From positions 1-64,000 of IMG/VR virus record IMGVR_UViG_3300027987_000382: 64,000 bases of DNA; one strand, given 5' to 3'. Below the pieces are notes generated by a model. That model did no database searches. It saw only the letters and a list, made by a program, of their open reading frames with translations, and was not told the DNA's origin. How positions within the stretch are numbered: the first letter of the stretch is position 1; the number at the start of each line of letters is the position of its first letter. Of this stretch, positions 15,593-24,121 are shown one piece after another. This stretch comes from a virus. The position numbers and the translations under genes are program-made.

Positions 15593-16381
15593 TCAAACTC
15601 GATCGTACGGGTCGTACAGCCATTGCACGAAACCGAGCCGTTCTCGGCCGTTGCTGGGAGTGACACTGTGAAAAGTAGGATTGTCCTTCAGATTGCAAAG
15701 AAACAACCTATTGTAGGCAGGTACGATCTGATCATAAAGAACAAGATCGTGCTCTTTACCGTCCGTGAATCCTCCACCAGGTGATCTAGTTCGTACCCTT
15801 TTGTGTTTGGCAAGAAATTCAAGCCGACCAGTTGGGTTGTTGAACTCCGGTGTGGATTCCTGTGAACGCTCGACTTTCCACAGCTGTAATAGTCCTCCGT
15901 CCTCAACGGTCCAATTACGGTTGAAATAACAGATCGCCACTAACGAGCGGATCTTGCTGTCAGTGTGTATCCAAAATCCATCTGCTTGTGGGCGATGGTA
16001 TCGCAGCTTGATCTCAGTACCGACAGGGAAGTCCATCTTGGTCCCGGTGACGTAGCAACAGTACCGCTGCCATTCGTCATCGTAGAACAAGTCAGACCCG
16101 AAATGTTCTCCTTTTTGGGCGAACACTACAGACCCATCGTAGGGTAGTAGTTTTCCTTCGCGAGTGACTCTGTCATCTTGCTCGCTGAACTTCAGCGAAC
16201 TATGGTGTTGAACCAACTGGTCCAGTTTCTCCCTACGGAAGAAATCATCCAATACCGTATATTTCGCTATGGGCCTCGCCAGAACCGACTGCCGGAGAGT
16301 CTCGACAAATTCATCATCCAGGTATCTGGGATTCACCCAGTCGTCGATGACACTCACTTGAACTGATCCGCTTGCTTCCAC
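15593..16381 (-). CDS. 2-oxoglutarate/Fe(II)-dependent oxygenase (prolyl-hydroxylase-like)
   Basis: 262 aa. The double-stranded beta-helix core is clear: FWIHTDSKIRSLVAICYFN gives H139-x-D141, and FHSVTPSNGRERLGFVQW gives H238 and R248, the iron and 2-oxoglutarate ligands. Relatives hydroxylate proline or other side chains using O2. A collagen-like protein with G-x-x repeats and 22 prolines lies at 55096, making proline hydroxylation of that protein an attractive but unproven role. Confidence 0.85.
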   Translation of the reverse strand: MEASGSVQVSVIDDWVNPRYLDDEFVETLRQSVLARPIAKYTVLDDFFRREKLDQLVQHHSSLKFSEQDDRVTREGKLLPYDGSVVFAQKGEHFGSDLFYDDEWQRYCCYVTGTKMDFPVGTEIKLRYHRPQADGFWIHTDSKIRSLVAICYFNRNWTVEDGGLLQLWKVERSQESTPEFNNPTGRLEFLAKHKRVRTRSPGGGFTDGKEHDLVLYDQIVPAYNRLFLCNLKDNPTFHSVTPSNGRERLGFVQWLYDPYDRV

Positions 16382-17043
16382 GTGTTAATGTGCGTCGGTA
16401 TTTCGACACCAGCAGAATTCCGGCCCTTGAAATAATCGAGATCTTTCGTGTACCCCGGCCTATTGCGTTTGGCCCGCCAATGTTCATGGCCTTCCGGATA
16501 GCCGTCGACAAATTGCATCTCTGCAGCACCGGCATCTCCACGATAGAGAAACATCTGGGCAATCGGCTGTCCCATGTATACTGTAAAATCGCATGGTTGA
16601 TTCAACAGATATACTATTCCGAAATGCCCAACATTCCACCAAGCCTCGATGACTGCCTCCATGCAAGAGTACGGCATCGCCCGCTCATTCGGTATTCCTT
16701 TAACATAGACGAAATCGCCAGGATCGTCCGTAACAGGAATGAACTTCGCTTGAACAGTGAATCCGCCAAACGTGGCGTGATTATCCACTTCGAAGTGAGA
16801 GCTGACTTCTATCGGCGTGATCTTGGCACGTTTATTGAGATCACCGTGCCAGCGAACACGAAACGTGCCCGGAGATAGAATATAGTATCCAAGACTGTTG
16901 GCCATGGCCAATGGAAGACAATGCCTCGCGTGATCCCGAGTTGCTTGATTGTCTTCCCACCAGTCTCTGTGCCTGATAGCAGGTTTTGGCACCAAACTCT
17001 TGTCGAAGTTTGGCGACAAATGAATTCGGATTATGTCGCCCAT
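16354..17043 (-). CDS. Hypothetical protein, 229 aa (DUF6065-like pattern)
   Basis: A front segment, RHRDWWEDNQATRDHARHCLPLAMANSLGYYIL, and later WWNVGHFGIVYLLNQPCDFTV and GYPEGHEHW recall the uncharacterised DUF6065 family, which often sits near phage-like modification genes. I give that only as a likeness. It is coupled to the upstream gene by TAATG. Confidence 0.55.
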   Translation of the reverse strand: MGDIIRIHLSPNFDKSLVPKPAIRHRDWWEDNQATRDHARHCLPLAMANSLGYYILSPGTFRVRWHGDLNKRAKITPIEVSSHFEVDNHATFGGFTVQAKFIPVTDDPGDFVYVKGIPNERAMPYSCMEAVIEAWWNVGHFGIVYLLNQPCDFTVYMGQPIAQMFLYRGDAGAAEMQFVDGYPEGHEHWRAKRNRPGYTKDLDYFKGRNSAGVEIPTHINTWKQADQFK

Positions 17044-17327
17044 TACGGAGTCGGATAGCCGCCAGTCGAGTTCCTGAGGTAGGTGACGATCATGTTCTGG
17101 TCCATGTATTCCAGGACATAATCGGCAGCCGCTTCTGCCTCTAGGTACGCTTTGACGGTGGGCGACGTAGCCGAATTCGGCACATCAGCAGACGGAATAA
17201 TCCGGTGGTCGTGAGAACCCTGTAGGTGCTGTTTAAGCGTCACATTCGGGTCTTCTTTGCTGACAACATTGCCAGCAGCATCGACTTTTCTGAACGCAAC
17301 GCGAACGACGTGAACACCCATTGCCAT
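17043..17327 (-). CDS. Hypothetical protein, 94 aa
   Basis: Good AGGAGA site before ATG. It has a beta-strand start (VHVVRVAFRKVDAAGNVV) and an Ala/Glu helix (VKAYLEAEAAADYVLEYM). Unknown. Confidence 0.65.
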   Translation of the reverse strand: MAMGVHVVRVAFRKVDAAGNVVSKEDPNVTLKQHLQGSHDHRIIPSADVPNSATSPTVKAYLEAEAAADYVLEYMDQNMIVTYLRNSTGGYPTP

Positions 17328-17330
17328 GAT

Positions 17331-18104
17331 TTATTCTCCTGGTTCAGTATCTACCAGATGAGCGAATCCTAAGCGGTTCAGTTCCGAGACCAAAGCGTCG
17401 AAATTGATGACTCGCTCACGGAGACTGTCAGGGTTCTGTTTCTGCAGTCGGCTCTTAACGGAGTATTTCTCGCCGATGAGCCACTCAAGGACTTTCTCAA
17501 CAGGTTCGTAATTATCTTTGAATTGTTCGTATCTGAGTCGTTTGTGCTGAAGTCCATGGCACTTTGCAATCAGATACTTCTTCTCACGCATGATCCTGCG
17601 GATATTCCGCTCTAACGAATCTATCGGCACTTCAACCTTGGCCTGTATCGGATCATCGCCCCAACAAGCCGCCTGTCTAGTCTCTTTCACAATCAGATCT
17701 GACACGTACTGCATCACAATGTTGTGCCGAAAGACCAGGATCACCTTGATCTTATTGGCACGCAGGTACTGCCAGAACAATTCCTCGTGCTTCAACGCTT
17801 GTAATTGGTGAGCCATGATTTTGAAGCCAGAAGCAACAGCCCCAGCTTTCTTGCTCAAAACCCACTGATCAGGAAGGACCTCTTGGGACAGCAGAAGATC
17901 CATCGCGTCGCTGAGACGGTCCTGCACCATTGCCTCTGGTAGAAGGCAATTCGAGTCCGCGATCGGTTGCATATGATGGGTGTGAGTCTCGGGATTAATC
18001 GGCTCGATTAAACACCGGACGCCAGGATGGCTCGAGAACAACGAGCAGAGCAAGGTTGAACCTGTTCGCGGCTGCGAAAGCACCACGAACTTTACGTGTT
18101 TCAT
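17331..18104 (-). CDS. Sulfotransferase, Stf0-like
   Basis: 257 aa. FVVLSQPRTGSTLLCSLF is the PAPS-binding P-loop-like start of Stf0 and related sulfotransferases. VILVFRHNIVMQYVS near residue 120 occupies the 3'-phosphate motif. The acceptor is unknown; Stf0 sulfates a sugar. Its ATG overlaps the stop of the RNase H gene (ATGA), so it is read from the same transcript as a replication gene. Confidence 0.82.
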   Translation of the reverse strand: MKHVKFVVLSQPRTGSTLLCSLFSSHPGVRCLIEPINPETHTHHMQPIADSNCLLPEAMVQDRLSDAMDLLLSQEVLPDQWVLSKKAGAVASGFKIMAHQLQALKHEELFWQYLRANKIKVILVFRHNIVMQYVSDLIVKETRQAACWGDDPIQAKVEVPIDSLERNIRRIMREKKYLIAKCHGLQHKRLRYEQFKDNYEPVEKVLEWLIGEKYSVKSRLQKQNPDSLRERVINFDALVSELNRLGFAHLVDTEPGE

Positions 18105-18952
18105 GCCAACTTCTTGAATGGTGGAACGAGATTCGAGTATTCTTGCAGCATGCCATTCACCTTATATTTCTTGATGAAGGCGTCAATGTCCTGCTTCGAA
18201 AACTCTACCTCTTCCGCCAAGCGGCGTAGCACATAGAGCCTGTTCGCCAGACAACGCGGACAAAGCGACAGGTCAATCAGGGCCAGATTCAGCCCGAAAA
18301 CACGACGATTATTCGTCTGTAGGAATTCCTCCAAGACCGAATGATCTGCCAGCATTTTGGCACTCTTCACTGGCCCGATGCCTTTGTATCCGTCAATCGA
18401 GTCAGCCTTATCGCCAACCAGAGCTTTCTGCAGCACAGGATCAACATCCGGCAGCGGGAGTTCTTCTTGCTTCTGCGGATGAAAGACGATAGAACTTCTG
18501 AATCGATACGGAATTTGCAGCATATCGCTGTCTGTCGACACGATCACCGTTGGCATTGGGTGTAAAGCGGTGACAGCAGCGTAGATCAGATCGTCAGCTT
18601 CCATCTCTTTGCGAGAGTATTGCCGCACACCCATTTTAGTAAAGAAAGCCTGAGCAACGGCCGTAGTCTTGGCTAGATCTTCTGAGATGTCCTCGACGTA
18701 CTGGCTATCGTCCCTGTCTTTATAGTTAGGGGCGAGCTGCTTACGCCACACAGTGTTGCGTGGGGCGTCCCAGAAGATATGGACAGAAACGGGATCGTAC
18801 CGGCGAATCCAGCTGGTCAGCTGCCGCAGAAACACAACGAAGTAATGATAACGAACTTCGAATTGCCTCCGCTTTTCATCAGCCTTTTGGCCGTAGATCG
18901 CTCGGTACAAAGCGTTTCTGGCGTCTACCAATAGTGCTGGTCTCGCACTCAT
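18101..18952 (-). CDS. rnh: 5'-3' exonuclease / RNase H of the FEN family (T4 Rnh-like)
   Basis: 283 aa. ALLVDARNALYRA supplies the first metal-binding Asp. VHIFWDAPRNTVWRKQL, EMEADDLIYA, VIVSTDSDMLQI and GDKADSIDGYKGIGPVKSAKML give the remaining acidic cluster and the helix-hairpin-helix. In T4 the homologue removes RNA primers and pairs with gp32 during lagging-strand synthesis; gp32 is the next gene upstream here, as in T4-like replication clusters. Confidence 0.9.
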   Translation of the reverse strand: MSARPALLVDARNALYRAIYGQKADEKRRQFEVRYHYFVVFLRQLTSWIRRYDPVSVHIFWDAPRNTVWRKQLAPNYKDRDDSQYVEDISEDLAKTTAVAQAFFTKMGVRQYSRKEMEADDLIYAAVTALHPMPTVIVSTDSDMLQIPYRFRSSIVFHPQKQEELPLPDVDPVLQKALVGDKADSIDGYKGIGPVKSAKMLADHSVLEEFLQTNNRRVFGLNLALIDLSLCPRCLANRLYVLRRLAEEVEFSKQDIDAFIKKYKVNGMLQEYSNLVPPFKKLA

Positions 18953-18972
18953 CGCTGTACCTTAAAACAAGA

Positions 18973-18997
18973 GGGCGGCCGGAAATTCCGGCCGCCC
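18973..18997 (-). terminator. Rho-independent terminator after gp32
   Basis: A perfect 12-bp inverted repeat (GGGCGGCCGGAA and its complement, one-base loop) is followed on the minus strand by CTCTTGTTTTAAG. It separates the gp32 gene from the RNase H gene. Confidence 0.85.
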
Positions 18998-19007
18998 CCG
19001 CGATCTG

Positions 19008-20174
19008 CTAGTCGTCGTCCTCCAGCTGATTCAAGAGAGCGGCAATCTCGCTGGATTCACCACCACTCTCGCTGTCATCGTCCCCATCGTTGTCGCTCTT
19101 TTTCGCGTCCTCGATGTCTGGGACCTCATCATCGATAGGAGACTCATCGGCCAAAGTGCCATTATCGTCGTCATCGGACGGGCCGAGATCTGGAGCCTCA
19201 GCATCCTCGTCGTCGGATGGACCTGGATCGAGATGATCAACCACGTCTTCGTCGTCTTCGTCCTTCTTCTTGTCGGACTTGCCGGAAGACTTGCCACTCG
19301 ATTTGCCGCCCGAAGACTTGTCGGATTTGTCGGACTTACCAGAGTCGGCTTTCGTCTCGTCCGAGTCGAATCCGCCGCCAGCTTCATCATCGTCATCGCC
19401 TTCGACCATGACGCTGTAGACCTTCTTGATCTTGGTCATGTCAGGCTCTTCGAGCTTGTCCCACAGGTTGTGGCGAAGACGTAGAAGGGTCGAGAGACCT
19501 TTCTCGTTCGGCGAACCGTCTTCGTTCTTGACCATTGGGATGCCCTTGCCGCCATTGGCAAGGAAATGGCTCGTCTTGTAACTGTTCTGCTTTCCTTGTT
19601 TGAGAACTTCGAGCTGATACAGGAAAGCGGAACTTTCATCGAAGAAGACGCCGTAGGCTTCCGGCTCTTCCGGATCGCCAGCGTCTTCCCGCATCAGACA
19701 GGCGGTCCAATGATCGAAGCAGGTCTTCGGTGCATTGTACCACTTGACTTTGCCCCGAAGCTCCTCGGGGTTGTTCTTCCAGTGCGGGAAGTAGATGTTG
19801 ACGGCCTGATAGGTCGTCGGCATCCACTGCTTGATGATGCTTCGGCGTTTCTCTTCGTCCTTCTCATCGCGAAGGAGATCGAAGCCGAATTGACAGATGG
19901 GGCAGTCGGTGCCGTCCCAGACTCGTGGGCACGCATGGGGCCGGTCGTTGACCCAATGGTTGCCGTGCTGAATGAAGAATTGGTCCATCTCCTTCTTTAC
20001 CTCGCCGCTCTTGAGCTTGGCTCCGAGCTGGAGGGGAGGAAGGACAAAGAACCGGTACTTGATTGCGACCGTCCCGTCCTTGGCCTTGTCAGGCTTGAAT
20101 TCGTCCGGATCGGTGTACTTTCCGGCTTGGGACTGCTTCAGTTTCTTGCGAATCGCTTCAACGTCATACGACAT
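19008..20174 (-). CDS. 32: Single-stranded DNA-binding protein, T4 gp32 type
   Basis: 388 aa. The basic N-terminal segment (IRKKLKQSQAGKY) is where gp32 monomers contact each other. The core holds a zinc site HACPRVWDGTDCPIC (H80, C82, C91, C94), and the last 130 residues are a very acidic Ser/Asp/Lys tail used to recruit partners. It coats single-stranded DNA in replication, recombination and repair. AAGGAG precedes the ATG, and hairpins on both sides make it a separate transcription unit, fitting high expression. Confidence 0.93.
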   Translation of the reverse strand: MSYDVEAIRKKLKQSQAGKYTDPDEFKPDKAKDGTVAIKYRFFVLPPLQLGAKLKSGEVKKEMDQFFIQHGNHWVNDRPHACPRVWDGTDCPICQFGFDLLRDEKDEEKRRSIIKQWMPTTYQAVNIYFPHWKNNPEELRGKVKWYNAPKTCFDHWTACLMREDAGDPEEPEAYGVFFDESSAFLYQLEVLKQGKQNSYKTSHFLANGGKGIPMVKNEDGSPNEKGLSTLLRLRHNLWDKLEEPDMTKIKKVYSVMVEGDDDDEAGGGFDSDETKADSGKSDKSDKSSGGKSSGKSSGKSDKKKDEDDEDVVDHLDPGPSDDEDAEAPDLGPSDDDDNGTLADESPIDDEVPDIEDAKKSDNDGDDDSESGGESSEIAALLNQLEDDD

Positions 20175-20229
20175 GGACTTTCTCCTTGGTTACCTTGGCC
20201 TTTACTTTGGCACTGGAACTGATTAAACA

Positions 20230-20244
20230 CGGGGCCGATCCCCG
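20230..20244 (-). terminator. Terminator-like hairpin upstream of gp32
   Basis: CGGGG-CCGAT-CCCCG hairpin followed on the minus strand by TGTTTAATC. It would stop transcripts from the upstream genes before gp32. Confidence 0.6.
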
Positions 20245-20262
20245 CTTTGGGCAATGGCATTG

Positions 20263-20793
20263 CTAGCTTTGGTCATACTCTTTTCGCTTGGAAGCAAGAA
20301 GCGACCGAGCGAAATCACCTTTCATTTCGAGAGCCTTAACCATATGCCAGACCTTACCGGTCTGCATTTGTGCTTTGGCAAGATTCTCTTCGAGCCTGCT
20401 GAGTTGATCGTCTGCTTCGACAACGACCTTAACTTGGTCCGCTGTGAATTTGATACCCTCAGCTTTAGCTCTCTTCTGGATGTCATTCACTGCCAGACCA
20501 CGGCGGATCTTGACTGCTCTGGATAGGATCTCCACATTCATCCGGAGTTCCGAGTAGAGCGTTGACCAGAAGATATATGAAGCTGGAAGTTCCTCCATTT
20601 GGTCCTCGATAAGCTCCCTATCTAGCACAAGATCGGGTAGCAAATCGATTTCGATGTTCTTGGCCTTACCGGTCGCCTTATCCTTGGCCCTGAGGTTCAC
20701 CTTGAATTTGAACAAATCCGTCCCGAGAAGTTCCTCGGGAAGGTTTTCATCAATCCATTTCGGGAGCTGTTCACCCCGTTTTGGTATGCTCAT
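20263..20793 (-). CDS. Hypothetical protein next to gp32, 176 aa
   Basis: Beta-rich first half (FKFKVNLRAKDKATGKAKNIEIDL) and helical second half ending in KALEMKGDFARSLLASKRK. It occupies the place where phages often encode a recombination or helicase-loading factor, but no motif supports that. Confidence 0.68.
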   Translation of the reverse strand: MSIPKRGEQLPKWIDENLPEELLGTDLFKFKVNLRAKDKATGKAKNIEIDLLPDLVLDRELIEDQMEELPASYIFWSTLYSELRMNVEILSRAVKIRRGLAVNDIQKRAKAEGIKFTADQVKVVVEADDQLSRLEENLAKAQMQTGKVWHMVKALEMKGDFARSLLASKRKEYDQS

Positions 20794-21100
20794 TTTCAGG
20801 CGGTCCCCAGGCCCCCTTCTGGAAGCCTACTTTCCTTGGCTCAGTATTCAATACGGCACTCTTGACGGTGCCTGATGTGGTATTTTTAGCAGACTGCGAC
20901 GCCTGAAAAGCGTTCCTGCTGAATGTCGGAGTCTGCTGCTGATTGAGCTGCGAGACGAGATTTTCGACTTGCAGATCTTTGCGTGATTTGGGCCGTCTTT
21001 TACCCTTCTTCTCCGATCGCTTCTTACGCTTTCTCTTTCGCTCCAGCGACTTCTGCTTCGCCAGTTGCCGGGCCTTTGTCTTGTTTCTCTTGTTTGACAT
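20771..21100 (-). CDS. Highly basic, probably disordered protein, 109 aa
   Basis: The first 45 residues are almost all Lys, Arg, Ser and Gln (KRKRKKRSEKKGKRRPKSRK). The remainder is Ser/Thr/Asn-rich without a fold. It overlaps the PolA-like gene end by 77 bases. Likely nucleic-acid-binding by charge. Confidence 0.55.
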   Translation of the reverse strand: MSNKRNKTKARQLAKQKSLERKRKRKKRSEKKGKRRPKSRKDLQVENLVSQLNQQQTPTFSRNAFQASQSAKNTTSGTVKSAVLNTEPRKVGFQKGAWGPPENEHTKTG

Positions 21101-22313
21101 TGGTGATCCCGTTCTCGCGATAAATCCTCATGGTCTTCCACTTCTTCCAACGTTTACCTACGCTCACCTTCAACGGGAAAGCTGGGTTGGTTTTGAGAAC
21201 GCCTTCGAAGGGATAGAGCATGATCTTAGAGACAGTATTTATCGCCTCTGTAACATGCCGTGTGGTTGGTTGGCACGATATAACCAACGAGTCATGGATT
21301 TCCGCCAGAAGGTATTGCGGCATCTGCTCCCAGATCCGCCGAATCACCAATTGCATCGCATGGGCCACAGACCCCTGCATCACACCATTCAGTACAGCCA
21401 AATCGTTTTTCGCCTGTGCCCGCCTAAACCTTCGACGTAGCAGCGTCTCGAGGTAACCGTTCTCTCTCGACAAAGTCTGCTTACAACGGCCGATCCAGGT
21501 TCCGAGCTGCGGATAGACAGACGACAGGGCAGCACTCGTGAAGTCCATAGAGTTGATCGATTTGAGCAGATATGTCTTGCATTCATCACGTGATAATTGG
21601 CCGTCCGACACGTCCTTATTCAAAATATCCATCATCACAGTATACGGATCAGACTCGTCAAAAGCTTTCTGCAGATTCCCATCCTGCGAGAGAATCGACG
21701 CTACTCTGATATCAGCACAAATCCAGTCGAAATGAATCAGGACAGATTCATCCGGCATTGCAGTAGTTCTGACTTTCTCATTTTCAGCATATCCTTGGAT
21801 GTTGAAGCCGGTTGTCTTGCTACGACCGGAGAATGTCTTTTGTGACCAAATCGGAACCTCCCTGTTATAATTCAACATGATGCCTTTGTCCTCCAAGTCC
21901 TGGTAGACGACTGCGGCATTTGCTAGGACATGCTGATATTCGCGAATTGGTGCACTCGCCATCTTGGTGAGAATTCGCCTGATGAGGGCGTGATCACCCT
22001 GCTTCGATCCAGTTGTTTTCACATCTGGGAGATGCAGGTCGTAGACGTTATAGTGCGTGTTGGCGTCTCTTGGTAGATCGAATGCCTTGAGATGCGACTT
22101 GAAGTCAGAAAGGACAACCGGACGGCCTTTAGACCCAGCTATTAGCAGAAGCCGGTGGATGATGTCCCGTTGTTTGAAGATCTCGCCAAGAGGCTTTTTA
22201 TCGCCTGAGCGATACAGCTCAACCACGACTGCCTTGTCACCGTCAAGAATCCCGGTGCAGATTGGCAGTTTCGTCTTGTGGTCAAATAATGTGTAAACAT
22301 GGAGGTTGCTCAT
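21024..22313 (-). CDS. Divergent family-A (Pol I-like) DNA polymerase domain protein
   Basis: About 429 aa from an ATG preceded by GAGG. A polymerase motif A-like segment is seen (VLIHFDWICADIRVASILSQD, keeping the Asp and Arg). LLKSINSMDF aligns with the O-helix where K-x-I-N-F-G is usual, then comes GYLETLLRRRFR, MQGSVAHAMQLVIRRIW and LAEIHDSLVI, the motif C place. HDE is HDS and the O-helix Phe/Tyr are missing, so catalysis may be altered. No 3'-5' exonuclease domain. The DnaE-type polymerase elsewhere in the window is probably the main replicase. Confidence 0.72.
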   Translation of the reverse strand: MSNLHVYTLFDHKTKLPICTGILDGDKAVVVELYRSGDKKPLGEIFKQRDIIHRLLLIAGSKGRPVVLSDFKSHLKAFDLPRDANTHYNVYDLHLPDVKTTGSKQGDHALIRRILTKMASAPIREYQHVLANAAVVYQDLEDKGIMLNYNREVPIWSQKTFSGRSKTTGFNIQGYAENEKVRTTAMPDESVLIHFDWICADIRVASILSQDGNLQKAFDESDPYTVMMDILNKDVSDGQLSRDECKTYLLKSINSMDFTSAALSSVYPQLGTWIGRCKQTLSRENGYLETLLRRRFRRAQAKNDLAVLNGVMQGSVAHAMQLVIRRIWEQMPQYLLAEIHDSLVISCQPTTRHVTEAINTVSKIMLYPFEGVLKTNPAFPLKVSVGKRWKKWKTMRIYRENGITNVKQEKQDKGPATGEAEVAGAKEKA

Positions 22314-22354
22314 GATGGCCTCGATATCCATCAACACAGGCAAACGAGGCCGTG

Positions 22355-22939
22355 TCAGAAGTCAATTGGTTTCCTCACAACCCAAGAGTTCGTGCCTCTT
22401 CCTGGGACCTCTGTCGTATAATGAGCTTGCAAATTGACCTCTGCGAGGAACTCCGCAAGTGCTTCCCTCGGAGCCATGGTGCTGTCGATTGATCCGTCTT
22501 CAAGGACGACTTTGTCGAATAAATGGCCGCAAAACAGCCCGCCTCTCCCAACTTTGGGCCACCACGTTTCTATTCCTTCAGACACGTCCGTCTTGTCGAA
22601 ACCGACATCGTAGTAGACAAAATCGAGCGAGTCGTCTGGCAACAATGAAGCGGCAACGCGATGGTCCAGCCTCATGATGACGCTTCGACCGTGATACGGA
22701 AACAGCTTCATTGCTGCTGTAATGTAGTCGGTAGCGTTAAGGACATCCTGCTGGCTTGGATGGTCCCAATAATCTATCGAGTAGAAAATCGACAGATTCG
22801 ATTTGGCCAACATGTAGCGTGAGAAGTCGCCTTCCTTGACTCCAACCTCTGCACCGTGCCCAGTCAACCCGAGAGCATTCAAGAGCTTGGGAAGATCACG
22901 CCGATGGTTAACTGCAAGCAACAGTTGCTCATATTCCAT
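22355..22939 (-). CDS. SAM-dependent methyltransferase-like protein
   Basis: 194 aa. GHGAEVGVKEGDFSRYML is the glycine-rich SAM loop of class I methyltransferases of the Methyltransf_24 kind, and LPDDSLDFVYYDVGF takes the place of motif IV. In sugar gene clusters such enzymes methylate hydroxyls of glycans. The ATG overlaps the upstream TGA (TGATG). Confidence 0.7.
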   Translation of the reverse strand: MEYEQLLLAVNHRRDLPKLLNALGLTGHGAEVGVKEGDFSRYMLAKSNLSIFYSIDYWDHPSQQDVLNATDYITAAMKLFPYHGRSVIMRLDHRVAASLLPDDSLDFVYYDVGFDKTDVSEGIETWWPKVGRGGLFCGHLFDKVVLEDGSIDSTMAPREALAEFLAEVNLQAHYTTEVPGRGTNSWVVRKPIDF

Positions 22940-23427
22940 CAATCATCCGCCGGTGTCGGTGTCGAGACAGCCTTATCCACTGCCTTCTCCAGCTCTTTAT
23001 TCGGCGTCAGATAGTGCTTGCGATTTGGGTTGTGCTGGCCTTCACGCTTCAGCTGTTGATCGATGTGGTCTACTTCGCCCGGAACCCGATACTCGGCATA
23101 CGGATCGTCCATCGCCAGCTTGTATCGGTTCATGTCCCTTTTGGCACCAGCCCGATCGAGCCAACCGTAGCCTTTCACGTAGCCGTGGACATGAGCACCA
23201 TGGAAGCTCTTCTCGCAGTTGTGTCCCTTACAACGCGGGCATTCAGTTGCCTCCCGCAATTCCTTCGGCGTTGGATTCATGGGATGCGAGGTCTCGAAGA
23301 GGACAAGCTCTTCATAGAGTTCTTCAGGCAGATGGAGTTCGCCGTCGTTGCCCTCTATGAGCTTATCGGCGTGCTCCTCGAATGCCTTTTTCTCGCAATC
23401 ATAGCAATGGTAGTTGTAGTTGGCCAT
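22939..23427 (-). CDS. Zinc-ribbon protein, 162 aa
   Basis: It starts MANYNYHCYDCEKK and has a second pair CPRCKGHNC near residue 63, so one split zinc ribbon resembling FmdB-type regulators. The C-terminal half is charged and Lys-rich. Role unknown. Confidence 0.68.
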   Translation of the reverse strand: MANYNYHCYDCEKKAFEEHADKLIEGNDGELHLPEELYEELVLFETSHPMNPTPKELREATECPRCKGHNCEKSFHGAHVHGYVKGYGWLDRAGAKRDMNRYKLAMDDPYAEYRVPGEVDHIDQQLKREGQHNPNRKHYLTPNKELEKAVDKAVSTPTPADD

Positions 23428-23867
23428 CAGTCACCTTCGAACTTCTCCCAAGCGATCTTCTTGTGCAACCTGCACAAGAGATTCCGCTCGGACACAATGA
23501 CTACTTTGCGTCCGGCGTAAGGGGGACTGTCAGAAGCGATCGTGGCGATGATGTTGCGTGCTCCAAACATCACGACATCACCAACCGCAACGGATGGCTT
23601 TAAGCGAGAGCCACTCCCGTCTGCGACTCCAGGCCCGACGCCGACGACGAGTCCTTCGTTCTTATATTTGGAGTCGGCATCCGGCATCTCGATGGTCGAC
23701 TCAATTTCGAACTGAAGGATCGCAACGAAGTCGTTGAGACATTGGACTTCGCGAACCTGGACCGGGCCGTCTTGTGCCGGAGTAGCAACCGCCAAAGAGG
23801 AGGGTGCGTCAGATTTCTGGCCCTGTTCCTCTTCCCGCTGCAACTTTTCGCTTTTCGGTACTGCCAT
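23427..23867 (-). CDS. GroES-like cochaperonin (T4 gp31-type role)
   Basis: 146 aa. After a 35-residue flexible start, NDFVAILQFEIESTIEMPD, VVGVGPGVADGS and VAVGDVVMFGARNI follow the GroES barrel, ending LLCRL. The insertion between the first strands corresponds to the mobile loop that contacts GroEL. T4 replaces host GroES with gp31 to fold its capsid protein; a similar use is inferred. A strong AAGGAG precedes the ATG. Confidence 0.85.
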   Translation of the reverse strand: MAVPKSEKLQREEEQGQKSDAPSSLAVATPAQDGPVQVREVQCLNDFVAILQFEIESTIEMPDADSKYKNEGLVVGVGPGVADGSGSRLKPSVAVGDVVMFGARNIIATIASDSPPYAGRKVVIVSERNLLCRLHKKIAWEKFEGD

Positions 23868-23890
23868 AATGGGTCTCCTTGAGTGACAGA

Positions 23891-24121
23891 CTATTTACTC
23901 GCGGAGTCCTCCTCACTCACTGGTTCTTCCTTGAATTCAGAGAGTGGTCTGGCAGGGTCTTCAACGAACAGTACCTTCGTTTTCCGCTTTGGGATGACAG
24001 GCGAACCGCCAACTTTGACAGACTGCCCAGAACCGTCCTGGCAAAGAGTGAAACCGCCACGTTTGATGGTTTCGGCGATCGTCGGAGAGACATCCACGTC
24101 GACGACGACACGTAGTTTCAT
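23891..24121 (-). CDS. Hypothetical protein, 76 aa
   Basis: Beta-strand start (MKLRVVVDVDVSPT) and a charged tail. Its ATG overlaps the helicase stop (ATGA). The MKLR beginning is not followed by I-x-E, so I do not count it with the tagged proteins. Confidence 0.6.
   Translation of the reverse strand: MKLRVVVDVDVSPTIAETIKRGGFTLCQDGSGQSVKVGGSPVIPKRKTKVLFVEDPARPLSEFKEEPVSEEDSASK

Noticed and set aside
15469-15666. 65-aa minus-strand ORF between the oxygenase and small helical gene
   Set aside because: Overlaps both better-supported genes in another frame and has no ribosome site.
18973-18997. Transposon terminal inverted repeat
   Set aside because: Perfect arms with a one-base loop followed by a T-run fit a terminator; no transposase is nearby.
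23891-24121. Counting MKLRVVVD as another tagged protein
   Set aside because: It lacks the I-x-E at residues 6-8 and any acidic decapeptide; the likeness is only four residues.
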